From contig NZ_JAUCZG010000006.1 of NCBI RefSeq assembly GCF_030373225.1, forward strand, positions 1 to 64,000: 64,000 nucleotides of DNA, read 5' to 3'. A program made the translations under genes and the position numbers. This DNA is from Hydrogenophaga sp. GTDB lineage: Bacteria > Pseudomonadota > Gammaproteobacteria > Burkholderiales > Burkholderiaceae_C. The notes under the pieces are model-generated. The model did not search any database. It had not been told where the DNA came from and saw only the letters and a program-made list of their open reading frames with translations. Shown here in pieces: positions 1 through 9,341 of this stretch. Within the stretch, counting starts at the first letter, position 1; each line of letters starts with the position of its first letter.

Positions 1-1
1 A

Positions 2-1138
2 TCTGCTGACCTTACTCGGTGGCAGGTGTTGCACTTCACTTTTGAATCCGCCCTGTTTTTCATCACCTGGCTGTTGGCAGCCTTCGGCCTGGTGGCCAGC
101 GTGGTGCATTTCCAGCACGGGTCGTCCCAGGTCGTTCAGTCGGTCGTGGGTGCCCAGGCAGAGGAGCGCGAACTTGCAACCCGGATCGAACGCGGGCCGA
201 TGGTGGCGGGGGTGGTGGCGGTGCTCGCCATGCTGCTGTTCACCATGCTTCTCATCGCCCTCCAGCGCGCCCGGGCAGAGATCGAGCGACAGGCCCACGT
301 GATCGAAGCCTGCCGGCAGCGGCTTGAGCGGTCGGAGCGATGGAGCCTGCTGGGACGAAGGGTTGCCGGCGTGGCGCACCAGCTCACCGCCCCGCTGGCC
401 ATGTCCAAGAACAACATCTTCATGGTCGTCCAGCGCCTGGACGACACGGCACCCGGCATCCGCGCGGCCTCGCGCCGGCCCGAAACCGGCGCGCTCGCCA
501 CGGCTGAGACCACGGTGCCGCAGCCGCAGAACGCAGCCCCGATGCCCAAGTCCAGCATTCGCGGGCGCCTCGCCGACCAGAACCTGGTGCTGCAGGACCT
601 GCTGGGCGATGTGCTCATGGAGCTGGACCAGATGGAAGAGCTGGTGAACGGTCTTCTCCTGTTCACCCGGCTGGGCCGCTCCCCGAAGGAGACGGTGAAT
701 CTCGGCACGGTTCTCCACAGCGTGGTTCGCCTCGCCAGGGCCGCGCTGCCCGGTCAGGTGAAAGTGGTTGAAAGCTGGGCAGAGCTGCCGCCCATCGAGT
801 GCCACGTTCCGCAACTCAACCAGGCGCTGGTCAGCGTGATCCTGCAGGCGGCCCAGCGCATCAACGGTGCAGGAGTGATCACGGTGTCCACCGCCATCGA
901 GGGGAGCCGCGCCCGGCTGTGTATCGGGGACGCAGGCGGCGCGGTCCCGGGCGCTGTGCGGGCCAGCCCGTTCAGCGCCGACTTCATGTCGGCAGCCACG
1001 CAGGGGTGCTCCGGGCCGGGTTTGGCCCATGCGAGGGACATCGTGACCGCACACGGCGGCAGCGTCTCGGTCGAGACGCGGTCCGGCCTGGGCACCAAGG
1101 TCCTGATCGATCTCCCCCTGAAGGCACCACCGGCCTGA
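2..1138 (+). CDS. sensor histidine kinase, 5'-truncated by the window edge
   Basis: The frame is open from base 2, so the true start may lie outside the window; the first possible in-window start is a GTG at 26. Counting from that GTG, two membrane segments (about residues 11-29 and 59-79) flank a short, presumably periplasmic loop. An H-box-like stretch GVAHQLTAPLAMSKN places the candidate phospho-acceptor at His118, and a C-terminal HATPase domain ends in GPGLAHARDIVTAHGG (G2 box). An insert of about 50 residues rich in Ala, Pro and Thr follows the H-box. The N-box is unusual: the expected Asn is Gln (LVSVILQAAQ), and the G1 box reads DAGGAV. A partner regulator would be upstream and is not visible. 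It is a kinase by architecture, but activity is uncertain. Confidence 0.75.
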   Translation, partial: SADLTRWQVLHFTFESALFFITWLLAAFGLVASVVHFQHGSSQVVQSVVGAQAEERELATRIERGPMVAGVVAVLAMLLFTMLLIALQRARAEIERQAHVIEACRQRLERSERWSLLGRRVAGVAHQLTAPLAMSKNNIFMVVQRLDDTAPGIRAASRRPETGALATAETTVPQPQNAAPMPKSSIRGRLADQNLVLQDLLGDVLMELDQMEELVNGLLLFTRLGRSPKETVNLGTVLHSVVRLARAALPGQVKVVESWAELPPIECHVPQLNQALVSVILQAAQRINGAGVITVSTAIEGSRARLCIGDAGGAVPGAVRASPFSADFMSAATQGCSGPGLAHARDIVTAHGGSVSVETRSGLGTKVLIDLPLKAPPA

Positions 1139-1142
1139 CGCT

Positions 1143-1160
1143 GGCCGGTCGAGACCGGCC
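1143..1160 (+). terminator. hairpin after the kinase gene
   Basis: A perfect inverted repeat (GGCCGGT, loop CGAG, ACCGGCC) lies five bases after the kinase stop codon. There is no T-tract behind it, so it could be a weak or Rho-assisted terminator or merely a GC-rich palindrome. Confidence 0.3.
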
Positions 1161-1255
1161 CTGGCACGGCGAGCGCCAGGCCCCTGCCCACAAGGCTGCG
1201 TCGGGCGCGCGCTTTGGCATACAGTTGAACGGCTCCAACTTCATGCCCAGCGCCC

Positions 1256-2623
1256 ATGACCTTGTCCCTGCCCGCCGCCAACGAACTTCATTCGCCTGGC
1301 GCCTTGCCCCCCGACGATGCGCTGCGCGAGGAGTTGCACAACGAAGTGCACGCGCGGCCGTCCGCCCGAATCCGCTTGCCCGCCTTGATCGTGTTCGTGG
1401 CGGTGCTCAACGAAGGCGTGACCCGTGAGCAGGAATGGGCCCACCTGAAACAATTGCCCGGCCAGGACGACCTGACGCTGGACCAGCTGGGTGGCAACTT
1501 CCTGCGCTTGCGCCTGGAAGAGCACACGCTGAAATGGGAGCGCCACACCGAGTTCACCCGCTACTCCATCGTGCAGCACCTGCCGCACGGCGTCGGGCTG
1601 GGCGCGACCGACCCGGTGTTGCTGGACAAGCTGGTCACGCCCGCGGGCTGGTTGCGCGGGATCCCGGGGCGCACCGTGGCCGCCATCAAGCTCGTGATGC
1701 TGCACAGCGAACTGCCCGAACAGAACCCGGAAGCGCAGGCCCGGCTCATGGGTCCCGCACAGCAGTGGTTCGGCGGGCGCACCGTGGTCGCCTCGCAGAT
1801 CGGCAGCGGTCACTCGTGGGCATTGACCGACTTCCGCCTGCATCCTTCGGGTTTCGAGCGCATGCTGGTGCTCACGCCGCCGGGCACCACCGACACGCGT
1901 GCGGGGCGCATTTCGCAGAGACTGCTGGAGATCGAGACCTATCGGCTCATGGCCTTGCGCGGTCTGCCGGTGGCCAAGTCCCTGAGTCCCATGCTGACCG
2001 CCGCCGAAACGCAGCTCGCGACCATCACCGCCCAGCTGGAGAACATATCCACCTCCGAGCAGGAGCTGCTTGACCAGCTGGTGTCGCTGGCCGCACGGGT
2101 GGAACGCGCCACGGCCGAGAACACCTACCGTTTCGCCGCCACCCGGGCCTATGACGCGGTGGTCACGCAGCGCATTGCCGAGTTGCGGGAAAAACCGATC
2201 CCGGGCACGCAGACCATCGGCGAATTCATGCAGCGCCGGCTTTCGCCGGCCATGGCCACGGTGGCGGCCAGTGCACAGCGCCTGACCTCGTTGTCCGAAC
2301 GTGTTTCGCGCACCAGCGCCCTGCTGCGCACGCGGGTGGACATCGTCACCGAGGCACAGAACCAGGAGCTGCTGGCCAAGCTCACCCGCGGACAGGAACT
2401 GCAGCTGCAACTGCAGGCCACGGTGGAAGGCCTGTCGATCGCGGCGATTTCGTATTACGTGATCAGCCTGCTGCTCTACCTGGCCAAAGGCGCCAAGGCC
2501 GCCGGCCTGCCGATCCAGCCCGAGCTGGCGGCGGGCGCCATGGTGCCGCTGGTGCTGTGGGTCGTGTGGCGCGCCACCCGGCGCATTCACGCGCGCCTGA
2601 ATTCGCCGGCCAGCAAGCCCTGA
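1256..2623 (+). CDS. DUF3422 family membrane-anchored protein
   Basis: The 455-residue protein matches the DUF3422 family by its N-terminal ELHNEVHARPSARI block and the following VFVAVLNEG and HTEFTRY segments. A long, largely helical middle region (residues about 230-390) with many Gln and Glu looks like a coiled coil. Two hydrophobic segments near the C-terminus (about residues 392-412 and 423-442) would anchor it in the inner membrane with most of the protein cytoplasmic. The ATG at 1256 begins the conserved region directly. It is transcribed alone and ends six bases before the convergent mnmA. No biochemical function is known to me for the family. Confidence 0.85.
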   Translation: MTLSLPAANELHSPGALPPDDALREELHNEVHARPSARIRLPALIVFVAVLNEGVTREQEWAHLKQLPGQDDLTLDQLGGNFLRLRLEEHTLKWERHTEFTRYSIVQHLPHGVGLGATDPVLLDKLVTPAGWLRGIPGRTVAAIKLVMLHSELPEQNPEAQARLMGPAQQWFGGRTVVASQIGSGHSWALTDFRLHPSGFERMLVLTPPGTTDTRAGRISQRLLEIETYRLMALRGLPVAKSLSPMLTAAETQLATITAQLENISTSEQELLDQLVSLAARVERATAENTYRFAATRAYDAVVTQRIAELREKPIPGTQTIGEFMQRRLSPAMATVAASAQRLTSLSERVSRTSALLRTRVDIVTEAQNQELLAKLTRGQELQLQLQATVEGLSIAAISYYVISLLLYLAKGAKAAGLPIQPELAAGAMVPLVLWVVWRATRRIHARLNSPASKP

Positions 2624-2629
2624 AGACGC

Positions 2630-3745
2630 TCAGGCGCTGGCCGCGTCGGTGGTGATCACGCCACCACCCAGGCAGATCTCGCCGTCGTAGAGCACCGCGC
2701 TCTGGCCCGGCGTCACGGCCCACTGGGGTTCCTTGAAGTGCAGGTCGAAGTGGCTATCGCCTTTGGGTTGCAGCACACACGGCGCGTCGGCCTGGCGGTA
2801 GCGTGTCTTGGCGCCCATGTCGCCTGCGGCGGGAGCATGCCCTGCCACCCAGCTCACGTCCTGCGCGCTCAGGCGCGGCGTGAGCAGCCAGGGATGATCG
2901 TGGCCCTGCACCACCCACAGCGTGTTGTTCGCCATGTCCTTGCGGGCGACGAACCAGGGCGCGTGGTCGTTGCCACCCTTCTGTGCGCCCTTGGCCTTGA
3001 TCCCCCCGATGCCCAGCCCCTGGCGCTGTCCGAGGGTGTAGAAGCTCAACCCCACGTGCTGGCCCAGCACGCGACCTTGTTCGTCCTTGATCGGACCCGG
3101 TTCCTTGGCGATGTAACGGTTGAGGAAGTCGCGGAAAGGCCGCTCGCCGATGAAGCAGATGCCGGTGCTGTCCTTCTTCTTCGCGTTGGGCAGGGCGATC
3201 TCGGCGGCGATGCGCCGCACCTCGGTCTTGGGCAGCTCACCCACCGGAAACAGCGTCTTGCCCAGTTGCGCCTGGTTCAGGCGGTGCAGGAAATAGCTCT
3301 GGTCCTTCAGCGGGTCGCGGCCCTTGAGCAGCTCGAAGGCGCCATGGCGCTCGCGCACCCGGGCGTAGTGGCCGGTGGCGATCTTCTCGGCGCCCAGGCG
3401 CATGGCGTGGTCGAGAAAGGCCTTGAACTTGATCTCCGCGTTGCACAGGATGTCCGGGTTGGGCGTGCGCCCGGCCTGGTACTCGCGCAGGAACTCGGCG
3501 AACACGCGGTCCTTGTACTCGGCGGCAAAGTTCACGTGTTCGATCTCGATGCCCAGCACGTCGGCCACGCTGGCGGCGTCCAGAAAGTCCTGCCGCGTCG
3601 AGCAGTACTCACTGTTGTCGTCGTCTTCCCAGTTCTTCATGAAGATGCCGATGACTTCGAATCCCTGCTGCTTGAGCAGGTACGCACTCACCGCAGAGTC
3701 AACGCCACCGCTCAATCCCACCACCACACGCTGCTTGTTTGCCAT
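2630..3745 (-). CDS. mnmA: tRNA-specific 2-thiouridylase MnmA
   Basis: The enzyme makes 2-thiouridine at the wobble U34 of tRNA Lys, Glu and Gln by ATP-dependent adenylation and sulfur transfer in the cytoplasm. The 371-residue protein has the PP-loop [15 protein letters not shown] (residues 10-24). The two catalytic cysteines are visible: Cys101 in [12 protein letters not shown] and Cys197 in [10 protein letters not shown]. Length is normal for the family. The gene is monocistronic, divergent from eutBC with about 77 bp between starts and convergent with the DUF3422 gene. Confidence 0.97.
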   Translation of the reverse strand: MANKQRVVVGLSGGVDSAVSAYLLKQQGFEVIGIFMKNWEDDDNSEYCSTRQDFLDAASVADVLGIEIEHVNFAAEYKDRVFAEFLREYQAGRTPNPDILCNAEIKFKAFLDHAMRLGAEKIATGHYARVRERHGAFELLKGRDPLKDQSYFLHRLNQAQLGKTLFPVGELPKTEVRRIAAEIALPNAKKKDSTGICFIGERPFRDFLNRYIAKEPGPIKDEQGRVLGQHVGLSFYTLGQRQGLGIGGIKAKGAQKGGNDHAPWFVARKDMANNTLWVVQGHDHPWLLTPRLSAQDVSWVAGHAPAAGDMGAKTRYRQADAPCVLQPKGDSHFDLHFKEPQWAVTPGQSAVLYDGEICLGGGVITTDAASA

Positions 3746-3822
3746 GGCCGGATTATCCCCGGCGGGCCGTTGACCCCGGGCCGCAAGGTGACTCGCGCCG
3801 TGCTTGGCCCTACAGTGGCGCC

Positions 3823-5235
3823 ATGGGCTTTCACCACAGCGTCGGCACGCAGACCTACCGGTTCGACGACCTGCGCACGCTGCTGGCGCGCGCCTCGCCC
3901 CTGCGTTCGGGCGATCAGCTCGCGGGCGTGGCCGCCGGCAGCAGTCAAGAGAGGGTGGCCGCGCAGATGGCGCTGGCCGAGGTGCCGCTGTCGCACTTTG
4001 TGAACGAATCGGTGGTGCCGTACGAGGGCGACGAGGTCACCCGGCTGATCGTGGACACCTGGGATGCGACGGCCTTTGCTCCGGTGGCCCACCTCACCGT
4101 TGGCGATTTCCGCAACTGGTTGCTCGGCGATGCCGCCGACACCGCTGCCCTGACCGGGCTTGCGCCGGGCCTGACCCCGGAGATGGTGGCGGCCGTGAGC
4201 AAGCTGTGCCGTGTGCAGGACCTGGCGCTGATCGCGCGCAAATGCCAGGTGGTCACGCGCTTTCGCGGCACGCTCGGGCTGCCCGGTCGGCTGGCCACGC
4301 GGCTGCAGCCCAACCACCCCACCGATGACCTGGCCGGTATCGCCGCCAGCCTGCTCGATGGCCTGCTGCACGGCAGCGGCGATGCGGTGATCGGCATCAA
4401 TCCCGCCTCCGACAACGTGCCGCAGGTGATGCGTCTGCTCACCATGCTCGACGAGCTGATCCAGCGCCACGCCATGCCCACGCAGAGCTGTGTGCTCACC
4501 CATGTCACGAACACGCTGCAGGCGATCGAGCGCGGTGCACCGGTCGATCTGGTGTTCCAGTCGATCGGTGGCACCGAGGCCACCAACCGCAGCTTCGGCA
4601 TCGACCTCGCGCTGCTGGCCGAGGCCCATGCCGCGGCGCGCTCGCTGCACCGCGGCACGGTGTTCGAGGGCGGCCAGCGCGGACAGCACGTGATGTATTT
4701 CGAAACCGGGCAGGGCAGTGCGTTGTCGGCCGGTGCACACCACGGGTGCGATCAGCAGACCCTCGAGGCTCGGGCCTATGCGGTGGCGCGGCATTTCGAG
4801 CCGCTGCTGGTCAACACGGTGGTGGGCTTCATCGGGCCCGAGTACCTGTTCAACGGCAAGCAGATCCTGCGCGCCGGCCTCGAAGACCACTTCTGCGGCA
4901 AGCTGCTGGGGCTGCCCATGGGCTGCGACGTCTGTTTCACCAACCACGCCGATGCCGATGCCGACGACATGGACGCGCTGCTCACCTTGCTGTGCACGGC
5001 CGGCGTCAACTTCATCATGGGCGTGCCCGGGGCCGACGACATCATGCTGAACTACCAGAGCACGTCGTTCCACGACGCGCTGGCCATGCGGCAGTTGCTC
5101 GGCCTCAAGCCCGCGCCCGAATTCGATGCCTGGTTGCTGCGCATGGGCGTGAGCGAACCCGGACACGGTCTGCGGCTGGCGTCCGGTTTGCCGGTCTCGC
5201 TGGCGTCGGCGGTGGCGCGGCTGGAGGCCTCATGA
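3823..5235 (+). CDS. eutB: ethanolamine ammonia-lyase large subunit EutB
   Basis: With EutC this forms the adenosylcobalamin-dependent lyase that splits ethanolamine into acetaldehyde and ammonia. I start it at the ATG at 3823 ([17 protein letters not shown]), where family similarity begins; the frame stays open upstream to 3739, but those residues overlap the mnmA start and look non-coding. The 470 residues carry typical blocks such as SERVAA-like [56 protein letters not shown], and [18 protein letters not shown]. It overlaps eutC by ATGA. No eutA reactivase, permease or microcompartment gene is nearby. Confidence 0.95.
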   Translation: MGFHHSVGTQTYRFDDLRTLLARASPLRSGDQLAGVAAGSSQERVAAQMALAEVPLSHFVNESVVPYEGDEVTRLIVDTWDATAFAPVAHLTVGDFRNWLLGDAADTAALTGLAPGLTPEMVAAVSKLCRVQDLALIARKCQVVTRFRGTLGLPGRLATRLQPNHPTDDLAGIAASLLDGLLHGSGDAVIGINPASDNVPQVMRLLTMLDELIQRHAMPTQSCVLTHVTNTLQAIERGAPVDLVFQSIGGTEATNRSFGIDLALLAEAHAAARSLHRGTVFEGGQRGQHVMYFETGQGSALSAGAHHGCDQQTLEARAYAVARHFEPLLVNTVVGFIGPEYLFNGKQILRAGLEDHFCGKLLGLPMGCDVCFTNHADADADDMDALLTLLCTAGVNFIMGVPGADDIMLNYQSTSFHDALAMRQLLGLKPAPEFDAWLLRMGVSEPGHGLRLASGLPVSLASAVARLEAS

Positions 5236-6044
5236 AGCCGGCCGCTGCACCCACCGTCACCCCGGCTGCGTGGCGCGGCCTGCAACGCTTCACGGACGCG
5301 CGCATTGCCCTGGGGCGCGCGGGCAGCAGCCAGCCGACGGCCGCGCACCTGGCGTTCCAGCTGGCGCATGCGCAGGCGCGCGATGCGGTGCACCTGGCCT
5401 TTGAGCCGGGCAGCCTGGTGGACCCCTTGCAGGCCCTGGGCCTGCCTTCGCTGCGGTTGCACAGCGCCGCAAGCGACCGCAGCACCTACCTGCAGCGCCC
5501 CGACCTGGGCCGCCGGCTCGATCCGGCATCGGCCCGGATGCTGCAGCGCTGGCAAGCGGTGCACGCCGGCGACGCGCCGCCCGATCTGGCGTTCGTGATT
5601 GCCGACGGCCTGTCTGCGGCCGCCGCCATGCACCACGCCTTGCCGCTCATGGCTCAGCTGCTGCAGCGGCTGCAGAACGACGCGCAACAGCGCTGGGCGA
5701 TCGCGCCGGTGGCGCTGGTGGAACAGGGCCGTGTGGCCATCGGAGACGAGATCGGCGCTGCGCTGCGCGCCCGCACCGTGGTGGTCCTGATCGGCGAACG
5801 GCCCGGCCTGAGTTCCCCCGACAGCCTGGGCATCTACTTCACCTGGGCGCCGCAGGTCGGCATGAACGATGCGCAGCGCAACTGCATCTCCAATGTGCGC
5901 GATGCCGGGCTGCCGCCCGCGCAAGCCGCCGCACGCCTGCATGCCCTGCTCGCGCGCTCGCGGGTGCTTCAACTCAGCGGCGTGGCGCTCAAGGACGAGA
6001 GGGACGACAGCACCGCGGCGCCGTTGCGCCTGCCTGCCCGCTGA
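5232..6044 (+). CDS. eutC: ethanolamine ammonia-lyase small subunit EutC
   Basis: This is the light chain that helps bind adenosylcobalamin in ethanolamine ammonia-lyase. The start is the ATG at 5232, which overlaps the eutB stop (ATGA), indicating translational coupling and fixed stoichiometry. The 270-residue product has the family blocks [10 protein letters not shown]-like [16 protein letters not shown] near the N-terminus, [30 protein letters not shown] and [12 protein letters not shown]. Length is close to that of characterised EutC. Supply of the B12 cofactor must come from outside the window. Confidence 0.95.
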   Translation: MKPAAAPTVTPAAWRGLQRFTDARIALGRAGSSQPTAAHLAFQLAHAQARDAVHLAFEPGSLVDPLQALGLPSLRLHSAASDRSTYLQRPDLGRRLDPASARMLQRWQAVHAGDAPPDLAFVIADGLSAAAAMHHALPLMAQLLQRLQNDAQQRWAIAPVALVEQGRVAIGDEIGAALRARTVVVLIGERPGLSSPDSLGIYFTWAPQVGMNDAQRNCISNVRDAGLPPAQAAARLHALLARSRVLQLSGVALKDERDDSTAAPLRLPAR

Positions 6045-6078
6045 GCCTGTCTTCCGGGCCCCGTGGCACACTGCCCCG

Positions 6079-6483
6079 ATGCCGATCCCCATCGATCCCA
6101 AGGAGGTGGCGTTCACCGCCATCCGCGCCCAGGGCGCGGGCGGGCAGAACGTCAACAAGGTGTCCAACGCGGTGCACCTGCGTTTTGCCATCCACGCCTC
6201 GACGCTTCCCGATGCGATCAAGGAGCGCCTGCTCGCGCTCAGCGACCAGCGCATCACCACCGAAGGTGTGGTGGTCATCAAGGCCCAGACCAGCCGCAGC
6301 CTCGAGCAGAACAAGGCCGAAGCGCTGGAGCGGCTGCAGGCGCTGGTGGACAGCGTGGCCACCTTGCCCAAGGCGCGCAAGGCCACCAGGCCCAGCTTCG
6401 GCGCGAAGCAGCGCCGGCTCGAAGGCAAGGCCACGCGCTCGACCGTCAAGCAGTTGCGGGGTCGGGTTCGCAGCCTCGACTGA
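6079..6483 (+). CDS. arfB: alternative ribosome-rescue factor / peptidyl-tRNA hydrolase ArfB
   Basis: ArfB (YaeJ) enters the A site of ribosomes stalled without a stop codon and hydrolyses the peptidyl-tRNA. The GGQ catalytic motif is at residues 21-23 (RAQGAGGQNVNKVSNAVHL), and the protein ends in a basic tail rich in Lys and Arg (about residues 105-134) expected to occupy the mRNA channel. The 134-residue length is normal. The ATG at 6079 gives the standard N-terminus; upstream in-frame codons overlap eutC and are not used. The small gap after eutC suggests possible read-through, but the functions are unrelated. Confidence 0.95.
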   Translation: MPIPIDPKEVAFTAIRAQGAGGQNVNKVSNAVHLRFAIHASTLPDAIKERLLALSDQRITTEGVVVIKAQTSRSLEQNKAEALERLQALVDSVATLPKARKATRPSFGAKQRRLEGKATRSTVKQLRGRVRSLD

Positions 6484-6502
6484 GCCAGCCGCCCGGCGCT
6501 TC

Positions 6503-6547
6503 GCTTAAGGTATTTTTACGATTCCTTTAAGCGCTAATTAGCAGCGC
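6503..6547. promoter_or_regulatory. AT-rich palindromic region upstream of the hemerythrin gene
   Basis: This short AT-rich island in GC-rich surroundings holds an imperfect inverted repeat (GCTTAAGG at 6503-6510 against CCTTTAAGC at 6524-6532, one bulged base) and a perfect 10-bp palindrome GCTAATTAGC at 6533-6542. It lies about 110-150 bp before the hemerythrin start. A promoter with an operator is plausible; no known regulator consensus is matched. Confidence 0.3.
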
Positions 6548-6649
6548 GCGGCGGGCCGCAGGCCGAGACTTCTCCTCCATGACACGGGGCACATGGGGTG
6601 CTGCGGTCATCGCCAGACGAGTCGGGCCCCGCCCGATCAAGGAACCACC

Positions 6650-7393
6650 ATGCAATCCAACGCAACAGAAATGGCCTCTGTGGCCGCCGCCGCCCGCGCC
6701 GGCCAGGGCCGCCTCAACCTGTACGCCGGCATCCACAAGGCCTTGCGCGCCTTCATGGCCGACACGCTGATCCAGGTCGGACGCACCGACTTCACCGACG
6801 CCGCCGACGTGGGCCGCACAGCCGACCAGGTGGACGAACTGATGGCGCTGTGTGCCAGCCACGTTGCCCACGAAAACGACTTCGTGCATCCCGCGCTCGA
6901 ATCGCGCTGCCCCGGTGTCTGCCTGCCGGTCGCCCGGGACCACGACGCCCATCTGCACCACATCGCCCACCTGCGCGACGCCGCCCGCGCCCTGCGGGTT
7001 CAGGAAGGCGCCGAACGCGAACCCGCGCTGCAGGCGCTGTACCTGGCCCTGGCCTTGTTCGTGGCCGACAACTTCCAGCACATGCACACCGAAGAGACGG
7101 TGCACAACGCGGCGCTCTGGGCGGCGTACAGCGACGCCGAGCTGATCGGCATCCACGACGCCCTGCTGGCCACCATCCCGCCGGCCGAGATGATGCAGGT
7201 GATGCGCTGGATGCTGCCGAACCTGAATGCGCCCGAGCGGCTGGACGTGATGCAGGGCATGCGCTCGGGCGCGCCGGCGGCCGTGTTCGACGCCATGCTG
7301 GCGAGCACGCAGGACCTGCTGAGCCCGGGCGACCGGGCCAAGCTGGCGCGCGGCCTGGGTCTGCCGCCGGTGCCCGGACTGGTGGCCGTCTGA
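6650..7393 (+). CDS. hemerythrin-domain protein
   Basis: The 247-residue protein has a hemerythrin-like four-helix domain in roughly its first 150 residues. Candidate diiron ligands are His in GIHKALR, the HVAHENDFVHPALE helix, HDAHLHH, and FQHMHTEETVHN. The C-terminal third (from about residue 155) is helical and unassigned. Such proteins bind or sense O2 or NO, or store iron. The ATG at 6650 is preceded by AAGGAACC; an upstream in-frame ATG at 6593 has poor context. It faces the PNPOx/GAF gene tail to tail. Two other hemerythrin-fold proteins occur in the window, fitting a nitrosative-stress theme, but the exact role is unknown. Confidence 0.8.
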   Translation: MQSNATEMASVAAAARAGQGRLNLYAGIHKALRAFMADTLIQVGRTDFTDAADVGRTADQVDELMALCASHVAHENDFVHPALESRCPGVCLPVARDHDAHLHHIAHLRDAARALRVQEGAEREPALQALYLALALFVADNFQHMHTEETVHNAALWAAYSDAELIGIHDALLATIPPAEMMQVMRWMLPNLNAPERLDVMQGMRSGAPAAVFDAMLASTQDLLSPGDRAKLARGLGLPPVPGLVAV

Positions 7394-7402
7394 GCCGGCG
7401 GT

Positions 7403-8776
7403 TCAGGCCGTGATGTCTTCCAGCTCGACCGGGCCGTCTGCCTCGAAGCGGAAGCAGCCGCGCCCGGTCTTGCGGATGCTCAGCGATGGACACTGCTCAG
7501 CCAGTCGCCGCTGCAACAACAGCAGGCGCGCTTCGAGGTTGTCCGACACGTCGGGCAGGCGCAGCGAGCTGTCCAGCCTCAGTTCGCGGTTGGTGAACTC
7601 GCGGCGGCCTTGCTGGCCATCGCGCAACAGCTTCCACAGAATGGCGCCGGCAACGCCCTTGATCAGGTAGGCGTTGTTGATGAACACGCTGTCGTTGCTG
7701 CGGTAGTGCCGCACCCGAAGCACCGGGCCCGCGGCCACCCGGGGCGTGCCCACCGCCCCGGGCTCTTCGTCTCCTTCGGTGCAGGGCGACTCGGCCTCGT
7801 GCATCAGGTCGATGGCCGCGCCGAGCTGCCCGCCGAGCGCCACGAGCAGGTCCTCTTCTTCAAAGCTGAACTGCATGTCCAGCGGGCTCTCGACGAACAG
7901 CACACCGACCACTCGACCCGCCGAGCGCAACGGCACGGCGAGCTGGCTGTGCGGTTCGGGCAGGCCGGGGTAGGGGATGTCGGTGTTGTGTGGTTGTGCG
8001 TCGCCCAGGCTGTTGCGCATTGCGCGGCTGTAGAGGTAGGCGCTGGTCATGTGCATGATGCGCACCGGTGTGCACTCGCGCGCGGCCACACCGATCACGC
8101 CGTCGCCGAGTGCGATCTCCGAGCCCACGCCCGAGGTCAGGTAGCCACGGCTGGCCACGGTGTACAGGCGCTGCGTGGTGCTGTCCAGGATGAGCACCAT
8201 GGCGTGGCGCATGTCGAGGTCCTGAGCCAGCGTGTCCAGCGCGGCGTCGAGCGCCTCTGCGAGGTTGCAGGCGGCCGAGAGGCGCGCGCTGCCGCGGCGC
8301 AGCACGGCCAGAAAGTTGGGCTTGGGCGGCGGAGGCGGCAAGGCCTCGGGCAGGGGCTCCTGCGGCAGCCGCTCGACCTCGATCACTTCGTGGATGTCGG
8401 AGCCCCGCAGGCGGAACACGTCGGCCATGCCGGTGTGCGAGGCGATGCCGGCCAGCTGCGCCTTCATGCTCTCGAACACCGGTCCCGACTCTTCGGTGCG
8501 CAGGTAGCGCAGGTGCAGCCGGTAGAACACGGCGTTGAGCGGGTTGAGCACCAGCAGCGTGGAGCGCGGGTTGGCCAGCAGGTTCTGCCGCGTCTTGTTG
8601 AAGAACTGGAACGACAGCGCCACGTGCCCTTCGTCCACGCAATGGACCTGCGAGATGTAGGCCACGTTGGGCGTGCCGTCGGCCGCGCAGGTGGCCATGA
8701 TGGCAGGAATGGCGCCCTCCAGGCAGGGCCGCACCTCGGCCAGATCCACAGCGGGCAAGGGCAGTGCGGCCGTCAT
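7403..8776 (-). CDS. PNPOx-like flavin-fold + GAF domain protein with a possible C-terminal winged helix
   Basis: The 457-residue protein appears to have three parts. Residues 1-145 resemble a pyridoxamine 5'-phosphate oxidase split-barrel (AIMATCAADGTPNVAYISQVH, then LSFQFFNKTRQNLLANPRSTLLV). A proline-rich linker (about 143-152) leads to a GAF domain at about 170-330 (ALDTLAQDLDMRHAMVLILD, VGVLFVESP). The last 110 residues (YRSNDSVFINNAYLIKGVAG onward) look like a helix-turn-helix output module of OmpR-like winged-helix character. No transmembrane segment is seen. Its ATG overlaps the stop of the upstream flavin-fold gene (ATGA), so the two are translationally coupled. A cofactor- or redox-sensing regulator is a reasonable guess; the function is not established. 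Confidence 0.7.
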   Translation of the reverse strand: MTAALPLPAVDLAEVRPCLEGAIPAIMATCAADGTPNVAYISQVHCVDEGHVALSFQFFNKTRQNLLANPRSTLLVLNPLNAVFYRLHLRYLRTEESGPVFESMKAQLAGIASHTGMADVFRLRGSDIHEVIEVERLPQEPLPEALPPPPPKPNFLAVLRRGSARLSAACNLAEALDAALDTLAQDLDMRHAMVLILDSTTQRLYTVASRGYLTSGVGSEIALGDGVIGVAARECTPVRIMHMTSAYLYSRAMRNSLGDAQPHNTDIPYPGLPEPHSQLAVPLRSAGRVVGVLFVESPLDMQFSFEEEDLLVALGGQLGAAIDLMHEAESPCTEGDEEPGAVGTPRVAAGPVLRVRHYRSNDSVFINNAYLIKGVAGAILWKLLRDGQQGRREFTNRELRLDSSLRLPDVSDNLEARLLLLQRRLAEQCPSLSIRKTGRGCFRFEADGPVELEDITA

Positions 8777-9273
8777 GCGGCACCCGTGATCGGCTGGCCC
8801 GCCCTGGGTCCGGGGGTCTGGTCGAAGGCCTGCTCGGGTTCGAACTCGATGGCCACCACGTCGTCGAGCCGGTGCATGAGCATGGCCCGCGCGTAAACGG
8901 CATCAAAGCCGATGCGGGTGAGTTCGGTCTCCATGCCGCGCAGGTAACGCTGCAGCGCGGGCACATCGGCGTCGGTGGCTTCGCGCAAGCGGGCGGCGCG
9001 GGTCTTGAGCTGCACCGTGCGGTGCGTGCTGGGTTGGCTGAACACCGCGGCGAGCCGGGCGCTGCGCGCCACATCGCCGAGCAGGCGGGCCGACTGGCTG
9101 CGGCAGACAAACACGGTGATGTGCCGACCGCCGTCGCCGATGTGGCTGCCCACCGCGCGCATCACGCTGGGTGTGAGGTCGGCGCCGCAGCTGCTCACGA
9201 TCACCGAGACACCCCCGTCCATCATGGCCAGGTGGTCGGGCGACAGCAGGGCCTGCGCGGGGGCGGATGGCAT
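8773..9273 (-). CDS. PNPOx-like flavin-binding family protein
   Basis: This 166-residue protein has a split-barrel pattern of the pyridoxamine 5'-phosphate oxidase type: VSVIVSSCGADLTPSVMRAVG, then HITVFVCRSQSARLLGDVARSARLAAVFSQPSTHRTVQLKT. Proteins of this kind bind FMN, F420 or heme, so the cofactor cannot be named. The start ATG at 9273 is the first of the frame. It overlaps the PNPOx/GAF gene by ATGA and is presumably its partner; both contain the same kind of barrel, suggesting duplication or a heteromeric unit. Confidence 0.7.
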   Translation of the reverse strand: MPSAPAQALLSPDHLAMMDGGVSVIVSSCGADLTPSVMRAVGSHIGDGGRHITVFVCRSQSARLLGDVARSARLAAVFSQPSTHRTVQLKTRAARLREATDADVPALQRYLRGMETELTRIGFDAVYARAMLMHRLDDVVAIEFEPEQAFDQTPGPRAGQPITGAA

Positions 9274-9341
9274 GGTGGGGCGGCTGGATGGGAGGGCGGA
9301 TCATCATAGCCATGGCCCTGCGCACCGCCAAGGGGCCAACC

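Noticed and set aside
3746-3822. Possible cobalamin riboswitch before eutB
   Set aside because: Only 77 bp between divergent starts, too short for the aptamer, and no B12 box.
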